A stretch of DNA of 37,155 nucleotides from Nanobdellota archaeon (GTDB lineage Archaea > Nanobdellota > Nanobdellia > Pacearchaeales > GW2011-AR1). The position numbers were made by a program, and so were the translations under genes. This document shows, piece by piece, positions 6,462 through 14,179 of this stretch. Location: positions 1 through 37,155 of the forward strand of contig JAHIVP010000033.1 of assembly GCA_018816335.1 (NCBI GenBank), read 5' to 3'. The notes below the pieces were generated by a model, which was not told the origin of the DNA, made no database searches, and saw nothing but the letters and a program-made list of their open reading frames with translations. How positions within the stretch are numbered: the stretch's first letter is position 1; each line of letters begins with the position of its first letter.

Positions 6462-6959
6462 ATGACAGATAAAGTTTTGGGGTTACATAGAAATTTTGAT
6501 AGGGCTGCGAGAAAACAGTTTCCTTATTGCATTTCTCCTGTTGAAGGGAGGACGGGAGATTATAGAATTCATTTAAATGGAGCAACTCAATTTTTTCCTT
6601 CTGAAGAAAAAATAGTTGATTTTTTAGTTGATACTTTAGGAGATAATGGTAATAGAATCCGATTGCCCTATAGTTCGAATAGGGTTAGGTTTGAAGGAAA
6701 ATATGGAATGGTTCTAACTAGGGCTGGAGTTGATATATGGCCAAATACTCAAACTAGGCATACATTACAACATACTTCTATATTAAGAAGATTAAGGACT
6801 GGAGTACTTGATAAACTTGGGGGAGAGGTTGTTTCTGATCCAGCAACTGCAACTATGCTTTTTAGATTTTTATCTCAAGAAAAAGGAAGGTATAATTTAA
6901 AAGATCCTGCGTTGATAGCGAGGTTTTTTTATTTTTTGAAAGATGAAAAAGAAGATTGA
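6462..6959 (+). CDS. Hypothetical protein, 165 aa
   Basis: I do not recognise a family. The protein is soluble and mixed alpha/beta, with GDYRIHLNGATQFFPSEEKIVDFLVDTLG early, a VRFEGKYGMVLTRAGVDIWP strand-rich middle and a helical, Arg/Lys-rich C-terminus. A TATA-like stretch (ACTTTAAATAG, about 6431) lies some 30 nt before the ATG, consistent with a short or absent leader. It converges on the DUF424 gene with 5 nt between stops. Confidence 0.65.
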   Translation: MTDKVLGLHRNFDRAARKQFPYCISPVEGRTGDYRIHLNGATQFFPSEEKIVDFLVDTLGDNGNRIRLPYSSNRVRFEGKYGMVLTRAGVDIWPNTQTRHTLQHTSILRRLRTGVLDKLGGEVVSDPATATMLFRFLSQEKGRYNLKDPALIARFFYFLKDEKED

Positions 6960-6964
6960 AGATT

Positions 6965-7261
6965 TTACATAAGAACTAAAGCATAAGGAACATCCTTGAT
7001 TGTTTTGATACCTTCTTTACTTATTATTCCTGCTTCTAGAGCTGCTTCAATGCTTTGTTTACCTACAATATTAAATGTAGCATCTTCTTGGTTGTAATCT
7101 TTCATTATTTCTATAACTTCTTGTTTTGATTTTTCTTCACCATCATAGAATCTTGAAGCTAAATCTAGTTGTTTGTTTTCTTGTTCAAATTGCTTGTTTT
7201 TTAGTTCTGTGTCACAAATAGCAACTACAATTCTATAAGATTTATGTATTTTTACTAGCAT
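6965..7261 (-). CDS. DUF424 family archaeal protein
   Basis: 98 residues starting MLVKIHKSYRIVVAICDTEL, with FYDGEEKSKQEVIEIM, a FNIVGKQSIEAALEAGIIS block and a C-terminal VPYALVL strand; this matches the archaeal DUF424 (COG2412) family. The start is set at ATG 7261, because the longer frame to 7321 would run through hairpin element 7. The family is of unknown function but is commonly found close to translation genes such as aIF2-beta, as here. Confidence 0.8.
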   Translation of the reverse strand: MLVKIHKSYRIVVAICDTELKNKQFEQENKQLDLASRFYDGEEKSKQEVIEIMKDYNQEDATFNIVGKQSIEAALEAGIISKEGIKTIKDVPYALVLM

Positions 7262-7290
7262 TTTGATTATTTTGTACCATTTATAAGTAA

Positions 7291-7342
7291 AAATTTTTCC
7301 CCACACAATAAACCCTCCCACCCTTTATTCTGAGAAAAAATT
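7291..7342. repeat. C-loop stem-loop element 7 (imperfect)
   Basis: AATAAA (7307-7312) and TTTATT (7324-7329) flank an 11-nt loop CCCTCCCACCC. The outer arms pair only through AATTTTT and AAAAAATT, with an unpaired CCCCACAC block on the left. With the extra CCCC at 7299-7302 a long-loop G-quadruplex remains possible on the - strand. It lies upstream of the DUF424 gene. Confidence 0.75.
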
Positions 7343-7485
7343 AATTCCAACATAATTTATAGGTATTAGTGTGAGAGGTTATTTATATTTTAGGGTTATT
7401 TTTCATTTATTGATCTTTAATTAATAATTGTGGTTAGTTTAAATAGATTTTCAATTAAGTAAACTCGAGTTTTTTAGAAGTTTTT

Positions 7486-7629
7486 TTACAGTCCGCCCAT
7501 TCGGCAAACAGTTGTATCACAATCAGGGCATTTTCCTTTTGCTATCTTTGTCCCTTTCTTTGTCTTGCTTTCTTTACCGTTTTGCATCTCGACTTTCTTC
7601 TTGCACTTTACACAATAAGCTGTTGTCAT
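7486..7629 (-). CDS. Small zinc-ribbon protein, DUF5679 type
   Basis: A 47-residue protein beginning MTTAYCVKCKKKVEM, then a basic KESKTKKGTKIAKGK turn and CPDCDTTVCRMGGL at the end. Two CxxC knuckles about 28 residues apart make a four-Cys zinc ribbon of the DUF5679 type widespread in archaea and some bacteria. The gene's GC content is higher than its surroundings (for example CCGCCCATTCGGC near the 3' end). It lies among translation genes on the same strand; nucleic-acid or ribosome association is an inference. Confidence 0.85.
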   Translation of the reverse strand: MTTAYCVKCKKKVEMQNGKESKTKKGTKIAKGKCPDCDTTVCRMGGL

Positions 7630-7943
7630 GTTTAACTTAGGATTTATGTGTTTTTAAAGGTTTTTACAAGGGGTTTGTGTGTAGAATTCTAAAATTCCCT
7701 GCTTGAGCTCCACTCATAAAATCGTTTTTGCTCTCGCCTCTAAAATTATTAATGTTTATAGAATAATTTAATCTTATTGATTTGTAAGGTTATATGTAAA
7801 TTGTAAATAGATGATATTTTTGTTAAGGAGTTTTTTGTAATATGTTATTAAATCCAAAATTGATAATTGCTACTGCTAAGATTGTTTCTAGAATTAATAA
7901 TAGAATTGTTATGATAAAAACCTTTTTCCAGTTTATATGTATT
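7630..7943. other. Mostly non-coding stretch between the zinc-ribbon and aIF2-beta genes
   Basis: Positions 7675-7745 hold a higher-GC patch (CTGCTTGAGCTCCACTC) flanked by repeats of TCTAAAATT, possibly a worn repeat. The rest is AT-rich and includes the body of a possible 50-residue membrane protein on the - strand (listed separately). Confidence 0.4.
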
Positions 7944-7975
7944 TTAAATCTTAGCTTTAACAGAGTGTTTTGCAC
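7823..7975 (-). CDS. Possible 50-aa single-span membrane protein overlapping aIF2-beta
   Basis: From a GTG at 7975, inside the last codons of aIF2-beta, a frame of 50 residues runs to TAA at 7823. It reads a basic N-terminus (LLKLRFKIHINWKKV), a strong hydrophobic helix (FIITILLLILETILAVAII), and a short polar tail. The positive-inside pattern and a single clean transmembrane helix argue for a real gene. The non-ATG start and 32-nt overlap make it uncertain. No family recognised. Confidence 0.35.
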   Translation of the reverse strand: MQNTLLKLRFKIHINWKKVFIITILLLILETILAVAIINFGFNNILQKTP

Positions 7976-8354
7976 CACAAGCTAGGCAGTGTTTGAATGT
8001 GAAATTTCCTTCTTTGTTTAATTCTGTGTCTGGTTTTCCACATTCTTTACATATAACAAATTCATTAATATAATCTTTTATTTTTTCTTCAATTGTTATT
8101 CTCATTATTTTTCTTTGCATAATTAATCTGTCTCCTTCTATCTTTGCAGGTGTTGCTAGGCTTTTTTGTAGTGTTCGTGCCATATGTCCTGGATCTCTTC
8201 TTAAATATTCTGCTATTTTTGTGAAATTAGAAATTATTGTTTTTGTTTTTTCTGTTGTTATTTGAGCTTGAGGAACTTTGAATCTGTCTGAGGGTGTTCC
8301 TTCTATTGGTTTGATTTCTTTGTAAGCTTTTTCTAATAATTCTTCGTATTCCAT
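7944..8354 (-). CDS. Translation initiation factor aIF2 subunit beta
   Basis: A 136-residue subunit of the aIF2 heterotrimer that delivers initiator tRNA. The central alpha-beta domain includes the signature FTKIAEYLRRDPGHMARTLQKSLAT. The C-terminal zinc ribbon has CKECGKPDTEL and CLACGAKHSVKAKI (four Cys). The N-terminus is short, as in archaea, lacking the lysine blocks of eIF2-beta. Upstream, element 8 separates it from the divergent HAD gene. Confidence 0.96.
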   Translation of the reverse strand: MEYEELLEKAYKEIKPIEGTPSDRFKVPQAQITTEKTKTIISNFTKIAEYLRRDPGHMARTLQKSLATPAKIEGDRLIMQRKIMRITIEEKIKDYINEFVICKECGKPDTELNKEGNFTFKHCLACGAKHSVKAKI

Positions 8355-8391
8355 AGAATTTTATAATTTGGTTAGTTTTTAAGGATTTGGG

Positions 8392-8450
8392 TTTTTTAAT
8401 AATCCTAGGTAATACCCACCCCCCACCCTATTAATAGGATTATTAAAAAA
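8392..8450. repeat. C-loop stem-loop element 8
   Basis: Perfect 16-bp arms TTTTTTAATAATCCTA (8392-8407) and its complement (8435-8450), inner TAATA/TATTA, and loop CCCACCCCCCACCC (8415-8428). The middle run of six C leaves only a marginal G-quadruplex. It lies in the divergent aIF2-beta/HAD promoter region. Confidence 0.88.
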
Positions 8451-8506
8451 AGAAAATATGAAATTGAAAAATTATAATGAAGATTTATAAAGGTTGTTAA
8501 TAAGAA

Positions 8507-9142
8507 ATGGGGATGGTAAGAGCTGTGTTGTTTGATAATGATGGAACTTTGGTTGATACTAGTAGAGAATATAGACATGAGATAATTGGAAGAGCATTGG
8601 AATCTTTGGGAAAACAAGTAACTTCTGAAGAGATGGATAGATTTTGGTATGAGGGGGGTAGGACTGAAACTGTTAGAAATGTTTTTGGTGTTGATCCTGA
8701 GAAATTCTGGCCTGTTTTTATGAATATTGATAGTTGGGATTCAAGGAGACCTTATACTTTTGCTTATGATGATGTTGGGTTTCTTGACGATTTAAAAGAA
8801 CAAGGAATTAAAACAGGGATTGTTACTGCAGCTCCTCCTCATATTGCTAATCCTGAAATTGATTTGGTTGGAAGAGAGAGAGTTGAAGTTGCTGTTGCTG
8901 CTCATAAGAGAAATGGTGTTAGGCATAAACCTGACCCTCATGGTTTAGAAGTTGCTATGCAAGAGCTAGGGGTTCAACCTTCTGATACTGTTTATGTTGG
9001 AAATTCTATTGATGATATGCAAACTGCTGAGAATGCGGGAGTAAGAGGAGTTATGATTAGAAGAGATTATGATAATGGTTATACTGGGCCTGCTCCTGTT
9101 ATTTGTTCTTTGTTTGAGTTGCGAGGGGTTTTGAAGCTGTAA
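8507..9142 (+). CDS. HAD-superfamily phosphatase (phosphoglycolate phosphatase-like)
   Basis: A 211-residue hydrolase with all four HAD motifs: FDNDGTLVD (Asp10 nucleophile, Asp12 acid/base), TGIVTAAP (Thr), the RHKPDPHGL lysine, and YVGNSIDDMQTAENAG (metal-binding acids). A helical cap lies between motifs I and II (about residues 17-95). The layout is that of subfamily I phosphoglycolate phosphatase/beta-phosphoglucomutase-like enzymes; the substrate cannot be told. Its 3' end is relatively G-rich. Confidence 0.88.
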   Translation: MGMVRAVLFDNDGTLVDTSREYRHEIIGRALESLGKQVTSEEMDRFWYEGGRTETVRNVFGVDPEKFWPVFMNIDSWDSRRPYTFAYDDVGFLDDLKEQGIKTGIVTAAPPHIANPEIDLVGRERVEVAVAAHKRNGVRHKPDPHGLEVAMQELGVQPSDTVYVGNSIDDMQTAENAGVRGVMIRRDYDNGYTGPAPVICSLFELRGVLKL

Positions 9143-9146
9143 TTTC

Positions 9147-9242
9147 TACATCTTATAAAATACCCTCCTTACTCCCAAGCCCACTCGTTGGTTGATTTTC
9201 ATCGCCTTGTGAACTTGCTCGCCCCCCCTTATTTAAGATGTA
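9147..9242. repeat. Large stem-loop element 9 with expanded loop
   Basis: Arms TACATCTTA (9147-9155) and TAAGATGTA (9234-9242) pair over 9 bp. The 78-nt loop starts with CCCTCC..CTCCC..GCCC and ends in a C7 run, but its middle (9183-9220) is more GC-rich, unlike the compact family. It may be a C-loop element that received an internal insertion. It lies between two + strand genes. Confidence 0.65.
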
Positions 9243-9296
9243 AAAATAAATTGAAGTCTTCACAAACTTTAAATAATTGATTTAACTAATTCTGTT

Positions 9297-9875
9297 ATGG
9301 ACTGGAAAAATTTAGTTCTGGGTGTTGGAATATTTATTTTAGTAGTTAGTGTTGTGACATTTGGGATTGATACGTTTTATCCTGCTCCTGAATATGAAGA
9401 TTTTTGTGACTTTTCTAATTTTGATGTTCCTCGGCCTGTAGGTGAGAAGGTTGAGTGTAGTGAAAGTGTTGAGATTGATCAAGCTCAGGATGATTGTTAT
9501 GAAGCTGATGGAAGGCCTGTGTTTGATTATAATGCTGAAGGTTGTATTGAAGCTGTGGAATGTGATTTTTGTAATAAGGAGTATGAAGATGTGAGTAATG
9601 TTCATAGAAGAAATATATTTTTTATTGTTGTTGTTCTTGGGGTTGGTTTGGTTTTAGTTGGGGCTTTTGTTTTCAAGGTTGATTCTGTTTCAGCAGGAGT
9701 GATGGCTGGTGGTGTAGGCAGTATTTTTTATGGGGTGACACAGGGGTGGGGGGCTTTGGGTAAGGAGATAAGGTTTTTTACTCTGCTTATTATTTTGGGT
9801 TTGTTTATTTGGATTGGTTATCGGTTGGGGAATCAAAAAAAGAGTAAGAGTTTTTTTGGTAGGTTTAGGAAGTGA
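9297..9875 (+). CDS. Membrane protein with extracytoplasmic Cys-rich loop
   Basis: 192 residues, no family recognised. A first transmembrane helix (residues about 6-24) is followed by an acidic loop of about 75 residues with seven Cys (FCDFSNF, VECSES, DDCYEADGRPVF, GCIEAVECDFC). Two or three further helices follow (about 104-125, 130-150, 158-177), then a basic tail QKKSKSFFGRFRK. The Cys pattern suggests disulfides outside the cell. Its 3' half is G-rich on the coding strand (GGGGTGACACAGGGGTGGGGGG at about 9731-9752). The ATG at 9297 follows an AT-rich, TATA-like stretch. Confidence 0.65.
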   Translation: MDWKNLVLGVGIFILVVSVVTFGIDTFYPAPEYEDFCDFSNFDVPRPVGEKVECSESVEIDQAQDDCYEADGRPVFDYNAEGCIEAVECDFCNKEYEDVSNVHRRNIFFIVVVLGVGLVLVGAFVFKVDSVSAGVMAGGVGSIFYGVTQGWGALGKEIRFFTLLIILGLFIWIGYRLGNQKKSKSFFGRFRK

Positions 9876-9929
9876 ATATATACTTTTCAGGACAATAATT
9901 AATTTAAAGGGATAATACAATTGCTAACT

Positions 9930-10559
9930 ATGAGTTTGCTTCATGCTGTAAGAGATAAAATAAGGGTTTTTTTGCCTAGAGTTCCAGTTGAGAGGGTAGA
10001 TTTAGGAAAAGTTGAATTTGTTCAGGGAGATGAAGAAGGAACTAATTGTTCTAGAGTTATTGATGAAGTGTTTTTTAGAAAAACAGGTCGAATGTGGAAT
10101 GATGTTAGTGTTCTTGAGTTAGAGGGAGCTGATTGTTATGCTGGAAAATATTTGTCTACTGCTTTTGGTGGTGTTGATTATACTGCTATATGTGATTTGT
10201 CAAAATCTGGGTTTAAGCCAGAACATTTCGGAGGAGTTAGAGTAATTAATGGAGATACTCAGGGAAAACTTCCTTTAGGTGATGAAGCTAAGTTTGATAG
10301 AGTAATAGCTTATCCTTTTACCCCTGAAACGGTAGGAGAAGTTGCTAGTCATCTTAAGCCAGATGGAAGATTTGTTTTAAGAGGAAGTGATTTTATGTAT
10401 GGTCAATTATTTTTAGAAAAACAAGCTGAGGCATTTTTTGATCAATTTGTGCCTGAGAAAGAATATAGAATTCGGATGGGCTCAAACCCACGAGGATATT
10501 GGGAGAGAAATTGGGATACAAGTGTTTTTTTAGTTAGTAAGAAAAGACAAAAAGACTAA
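9930..10559 (+). CDS. SAM-dependent methyltransferase-like protein
   Basis: 209 residues. A Rossmann-like segment is seen: SVLELEGADCYAGKYLSTAFG (motif I position), YTAICDLS (acidic end of strand 2), GVRVINGDTQGKLPL, FDRVIAYPFTPETVGEVASHLKPDGRFVLRG (motif IV to VI). This fits a class I methyltransferase, but motif I lacks the usual GxGxG, so activity is unsure. Start ATG 9930 is used. A TTG at 9921 would place AAAGGGA at better Shine-Dalgarno spacing (8 nt) and add three residues. Its stop overlaps the end of the convergent RPA-like gene by 4 nt. Confidence 0.6.
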   Translation: MSLLHAVRDKIRVFLPRVPVERVDLGKVEFVQGDEEGTNCSRVIDEVFFRKTGRMWNDVSVLELEGADCYAGKYLSTAFGGVDYTAICDLSKSGFKPEHFGGVRVINGDTQGKLPLGDEAKFDRVIAYPFTPETVGEVASHLKPDGRFVLRGSDFMYGQLFLEKQAEAFFDQFVPEKEYRIRMGSNPRGYWERNWDTSVFLVSKKRQKD

Positions 10560-11488
10560 ACACCTAGAAATCTTATTTTTCCTGGTTTAGGTTCGTAAGC
10601 TACACCTTGTTCGAGGAGGTTTTGAATTTCTTTGTTGATTGAGTCTGCTGGAAAGTCTTTGAGGTCCATTATAAGTTGTTCTGTGTCAATTCCTTCTTTT
10701 CCTTCTGCTTCTGCTGATTTTATTTTTTCTATAATTTGATCTTTTAATTGTTTGACTTGATCTTGTTGTAGCTGAGGTGTTTGTGGTTGTGAAGCTTGTG
10801 CTTTTTCAACTTCTAGTTTTCTTATTAAGAGGTATTTTGGTTCTGCTTGTTTAATTATTTCTGGATTTATGTAAAGTTCATTGTTGTAGAATCTAAGTGT
10901 TCCGATTACTAAAATTGTTTGTCCTTGTGTTAGGTTTTCAAATTTTGATATATCATCTCCAAATAGTTTGATTCTTATTTGTCCTGATGCGTCGTCAAGA
11001 GTTAGTGTTCCGAATTTTCTGTCTTCTGTTTCTGATATGAATTTATCTATTACATTTGCTATTATATTTACTCTAACAACTTCTTTTCCATTTAAATCTA
11101 GTTTTGAGAATCTTTCTCCATCCATAATTGGATTTCCTCTTGTTAAATCTCCTATTTTGTATTTGAATGCTATATTTCTTTTCATAGGTGTAGATGAGGG
11201 ATATTGTGTTGATTGTTGAGGTGTTTGACTAGGTGTTTGTTGGATTGTGGTTTGAGAATTTTTTTCTTGGCTAGCTGGCTCAGGAGTTGGTTGTGGATCT
11301 GGTTTTGGTGTTGGTGTAGGTTCTGGAGTAGGAGCTGGATTAGGTTGGGGGGTTGGGGTTGGCTCTGTTGGAAGTGAGGTTTCTTGGAAAATTGGGTTTT
11401 CTGAAGTCGAAGAAGGAGTTGGGGTTGGTGGGGTGGCTGGTTTTTCTATTATTTCTACTTCTTTTTCTTTTATTTCTTCTGGTTCCAT
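10556..11488 (-). CDS. RPA-like single-stranded DNA-binding protein with Pro/Thr-rich linker
   Basis: 310 residues from ATG 11488 (the frame extends to 11554, but the extra part overlaps hairpin element 10). Three parts: an acidic N-terminus; a low-complexity Pro/Thr/Gln-rich linker (about residues 15-105, repeats of PTPxPxP); an OB-fold (about 120-225: IGDLTRGN, VVRVNIIANVIDKF, FGTLTLDDASGQIRIKLFGDD, GQTILVIGTLRFYNNELYINPEII); and a C-terminal winged-helix-like tail with EGKEGIDTEQLIMDLKD. This layout fits an archaeal RPA32/COG3390-type protein. The disordered linker is long for the family. Confidence 0.78.
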   Translation of the reverse strand: MEPEEIKEKEVEIIEKPATPPTPTPSSTSENPIFQETSLPTEPTPTPQPNPAPTPEPTPTPKPDPQPTPEPASQEKNSQTTIQQTPSQTPQQSTQYPSSTPMKRNIAFKYKIGDLTRGNPIMDGERFSKLDLNGKEVVRVNIIANVIDKFISETEDRKFGTLTLDDASGQIRIKLFGDDISKFENLTQGQTILVIGTLRFYNNELYINPEIIKQAEPKYLLIRKLEVEKAQASQPQTPQLQQDQVKQLKDQIIEKIKSAEAEGKEGIDTEQLIMDLKDFPADSINKEIQNLLEQGVAYEPKPGKIRFLGV

Positions 11489-11548
11489 TTTTGTTTTAAG
11501 TTTGTTTGTTTTTATAAAGATAATTGTGATATAGTTTATATCTTTAAA

Positions 11549-11607
11549 GTTCAAGTCTTTACCCCTCCACTATAAAAGGTCCCTATAACATGTTTAACGA
11601 CTTGAAC
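11549..11607. repeat. Stem-loop element 10 upstream of the RPA-like gene (degenerate loop)
   Basis: GTTCAAGTC (11549-11557) and GACTTGAAC (11599-11607) pair over 9 bp around a 41-nt loop containing ACCCCTCC and GTCCC, a decayed C-tract pattern. It sits in the promoter region of the RPA-like gene on the - strand. Confidence 0.6.
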
Positions 11608-11632
11608 ATATAAATATTATTGGGGTGGAGTG

Positions 11633-11938
11633 TTAGTTTATTATTGCTTTTGATAAATCTGAACAAGGAATTCCAAAACAAGTTATCCTTGTTTTGTTGA
11701 TTAATACTGTAAATCCTAAAAATTCATTTGGATGTTGTTTTTTTAATTTATTGAATAGATTAAGTAACTCATTTGGGATTATGTATACAAAATTTTTTAT
11801 ATTAATAATTGAATGATTTTCTTCTTTTTTATCTTTAAATTCAAATTTGTTTTCTTTTATTTTTTCTATGGTTTCTTTGAATATTTTTAGATATCTTTCT
11901 TTGTTTTCTATATTGATTTTTTCTAATTCTTCTAGCAT
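11633..11938 (-). CDS. Hypothetical protein, 101 aa
   Basis: No family recognised. The first 40 residues are a charged helix (LEELEKINIENKERYLKIF, then KETIEKIKENKFEFKDKKEE). The C-terminal half looks like a small alpha/beta unit (NFVYIIPNELLNLFNKLKK, EFLGFTVLINKTRITCFGIPC). AT-rich codon use matches the surroundings. It lies between MCM and the RPA-like gene on the same strand, so a replication link is possible but unsupported by motifs. Confidence 0.6.
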   Translation of the reverse strand: MLEELEKINIENKERYLKIFKETIEKIKENKFEFKDKKEENHSIINIKNFVYIIPNELLNLFNKLKKQHPNEFLGFTVLINKTRITCFGIPCSDLSKAIIN

Positions 11939-11952
11939 TTTTATTTTGATAG

Positions 11953-12007
11953 TATTTTACTTCACACAATAAACCCTCCCTCCCACCCTTTATTGTGAAG
12001 TAAAATA
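11953..12007. repeat. C-loop stem-loop element 11, archetype
   Basis: Outer arms TATTTTACTTCAC (11953-11965) and GTGAAGTAAAATA (11995-12007), 13 bp; AC bulge; AATAAA/TTTATT; loop CCCTCCCTCCCACCC (11974-11988). It lies 30 nt beyond the MCM stop and upstream of the next - strand gene. Very like element 16, including part of the flank, and differing from element 5 by a compensatory T-A to C-G change in the stem. Confidence 0.95.
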
Positions 12008-12037
12008 ATTCTATTCTTATTTATAATGTAAAACATT

Positions 12038-14065
12038 TTACATCCTCTGAACAAAACCTTTTCTAGGATGAAAAATATCTCCTGAGATTGTGAGTTTGTC
12101 AATTCCTTCATCAACTTCTTTTTCTTCCATTTTCCCTTGGAGGTCTTTTTTTACTTCTTCTATTGGGATAAGTTTTCCTAATTTAGATTCTAGGTTTGCA
12201 ATTGAGTCTCTTACTAAGATGATTTTTCCTCTTTGAGATGAAGAAACTCCTGTTGCGATTCTATCTATGTCAAATGTTTTTGTTTCATAATCATATCCTA
12301 CTTGCATTAAATAGAATTTCATTAAGTTAATTGCTCTTTTTGCATCATCTCTTGAAACTTTGTCTGATAATCTGGTTTTTGCAGAAGCTTCACTCATTCG
12401 TATTAATGCTTCTAGTTGTCGAGCTGAAATAGGAAGTGGACGAGTTACTGAATCTCCTGATACAGGCATGTTTCTTAAATCTACATAGAATTTTTTAATT
12501 TCATTTATTGCATCATCTGTTAACTGAGGTTTTACTTTTTGTTTTGAGAAAGCTATGTATTTTCTAAATAATTCTCTGTCAATTATGTTTCTTTTTACTT
12601 CGCTTGAATGTTCTGCTAAAACATGATTTGCTATTGCTTCGTCTTTTACTCTGTCTGGATTGTCTTTTAAAATAAATATTACATCAAATCTGTTTATTAG
12701 TGTGGGTGGTAGGTCTAATTGTGAGGATACTGTTTGATATGGGTCGAAACGACCGAATTTGGGGTTTGCTGCTGCTAGAACAGATGTTTCTGCACGAAGA
12801 GTGGCTTGGACATTTGCTTTTGAGATTGTAACTGTTTGCTGTTCTAGTGCTTCATGCATTGCACTTCTGTCTTCAGAGTCCATTTTATCCATTTCATCTA
12901 TACATAGAACTCCTTTGTTTGATAAAACCATAGCTCCTGCTTCTAAACTCCATCCTTTTAAAAATTCATCACGAACAACTGTTGCTGTTAGTCCTGCTCC
13001 TGTTGCTGATTTACCGACGACATATCTTCCTTTTGGAGCTATTGATGATATGAATTTTAATGTTTGTGATTTTGCAACACCAGGATCTCCTACGAGTAAA
13101 ACATGGAAATCACCACGAGTTGAAGTTCCATCTGATTTTGTTTTTTTTACTCCTCCAAATAATTGTAAAACAAGAGATTGTTTTATTTCATCATATCCAA
13201 ATATACTTGGGGCTATGCTTTTTGCTAGTTTTACAAAAACTTCTGGATCTGCTGCTAGTTCTTGAATTTGTTTTTCGTCTTCTTCACTTATTTCAAAATC
13301 TTCAAAATTTTCTTCTAGAGGGATTAAATTATTTGCTTCTATTGCAATATCATAACGAGTCATTACTGCTCCTGTTTGAGTGTGTTTTACAATTTCTTTT
13401 AAAACTCCTACAGCTCTTATTCTAGCTCCGGGAGTTGTTTTTTCTTCCATTTTAGGTTCTACTAAATCTTCTTTTAAGAAAACTGAGATTCTTCTTGGTT
13501 GTTCTCCTCCTGATAAAGATTCTGGAGATTCTTCAATTACTAATCTTTGTGCGTCTACCATTTCTTTGCTTAATAATTTGAATCCTCCTCTTCTTCCACA
13601 TGAACATCTTGATGGTTCTTTGAATTTTGCTTCTATTTGTAATATTGATATAATTGTTCCGCATGATGGGCATTCGAATTTTGCATTTACAACTTGGGGA
13701 CGTACTTCTGATGCTTGTCTAATTATTCCATCAATTTGTATGAATTTGTTTAGGTGTTGGGCTCTTAGGTTTCTTATTTTTTCTGAATATGATTCAGGAA
13801 GTTCATTAAATCTTACTCTTGGATTTTTTACTAATCCCATTTCTTCTAGAGCAACTTCTAAGATTTCTATTGTTTCATCTGGGTTTGTAAATAAATAATC
13901 TGCAAGTGTTGGAGAACGTTCTGCTAGTTCAGAGAAATCTACAATAATTGTTGTTTTTCCTTGTCTAACTGCATTTCCTATTTCTTTTTTGTGAGCCTCA
14001 AAGAAATTTCTAGATTCAAGTATTAGCTCCTCTGTCTTTACTTCTTTTTGCACCCCTTCTGCCAT
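12038..14065 (-). CDS. mcm: Replicative DNA helicase MCM
   Basis: A 675-residue minichromosome maintenance protein, the hexameric 3'-5' helicase of archaeal replication. The N-terminal part has the zinc site CPSC (132-135) with CSC (154-156), and the OB-fold. The AAA+ domain carries Walker A GDPGVAKS (326-333), Walker B VLCIDEMDKM (about 386-395), sensor 1 AAANP, and the arginine-finger block INRFD (usually SRFD). The C-terminal winged helix is present (DSIANLESKLGKLIPIEEV and beyond). The length is normal. It is transcribed away from the TPR gene over a 114-nt divergent spacer. Confidence 0.97.
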   Translation of the reverse strand: MAEGVQKEVKTEELILESRNFFEAHKKEIGNAVRQGKTTIIVDFSELAERSPTLADYLFTNPDETIEILEVALEEMGLVKNPRVRFNELPESYSEKIRNLRAQHLNKFIQIDGIIRQASEVRPQVVNAKFECPSCGTIISILQIEAKFKEPSRCSCGRRGGFKLLSKEMVDAQRLVIEESPESLSGGEQPRRISVFLKEDLVEPKMEEKTTPGARIRAVGVLKEIVKHTQTGAVMTRYDIAIEANNLIPLEENFEDFEISEEDEKQIQELAADPEVFVKLAKSIAPSIFGYDEIKQSLVLQLFGGVKKTKSDGTSTRGDFHVLLVGDPGVAKSQTLKFISSIAPKGRYVVGKSATGAGLTATVVRDEFLKGWSLEAGAMVLSNKGVLCIDEMDKMDSEDRSAMHEALEQQTVTISKANVQATLRAETSVLAAANPKFGRFDPYQTVSSQLDLPPTLINRFDVIFILKDNPDRVKDEAIANHVLAEHSSEVKRNIIDRELFRKYIAFSKQKVKPQLTDDAINEIKKFYVDLRNMPVSGDSVTRPLPISARQLEALIRMSEASAKTRLSDKVSRDDAKRAINLMKFYLMQVGYDYETKTFDIDRIATGVSSSQRGKIILVRDSIANLESKLGKLIPIEEVKKDLQGKMEEKEVDEGIDKLTISGDIFHPRKGFVQRM

Positions 14066-14179
14066 AAGTTGATGAATTGTTGTTAGTATTTATTGTTTGT
14101 TGTGTTTTGATATATATTTATTGTGATTATTGTTCTTTTGTATACAAATTTTTAAAATAGGTGGTTTTATTAGATTATT
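14066..14179. promoter_or_regulatory. Divergent promoter region mcm / TPR-glycosyltransferase
   Basis: This 114-nt spacer holds AT-rich TATA-like sequences (TTGATATATATTTATTG at about 14106-14122, and TTTTTAAAATAG just before the + strand gene). No C-loop hairpin is present here, unlike several other divergent spacers. Exact start points cannot be set. Confidence 0.4.

Noticed and set aside
7261-7321. N-terminal extension of the DUF424 protein
   Set aside because: The extension runs into hairpin element 7; family members begin at the MLVKIHKSYR-type start.
12759-13898. Long + strand frames across the mcm gene
   Set aside because: They lie wholly opposite a full-length MCM with intact motifs and read as Leu/Ser/Phe-rich antisense shadow.
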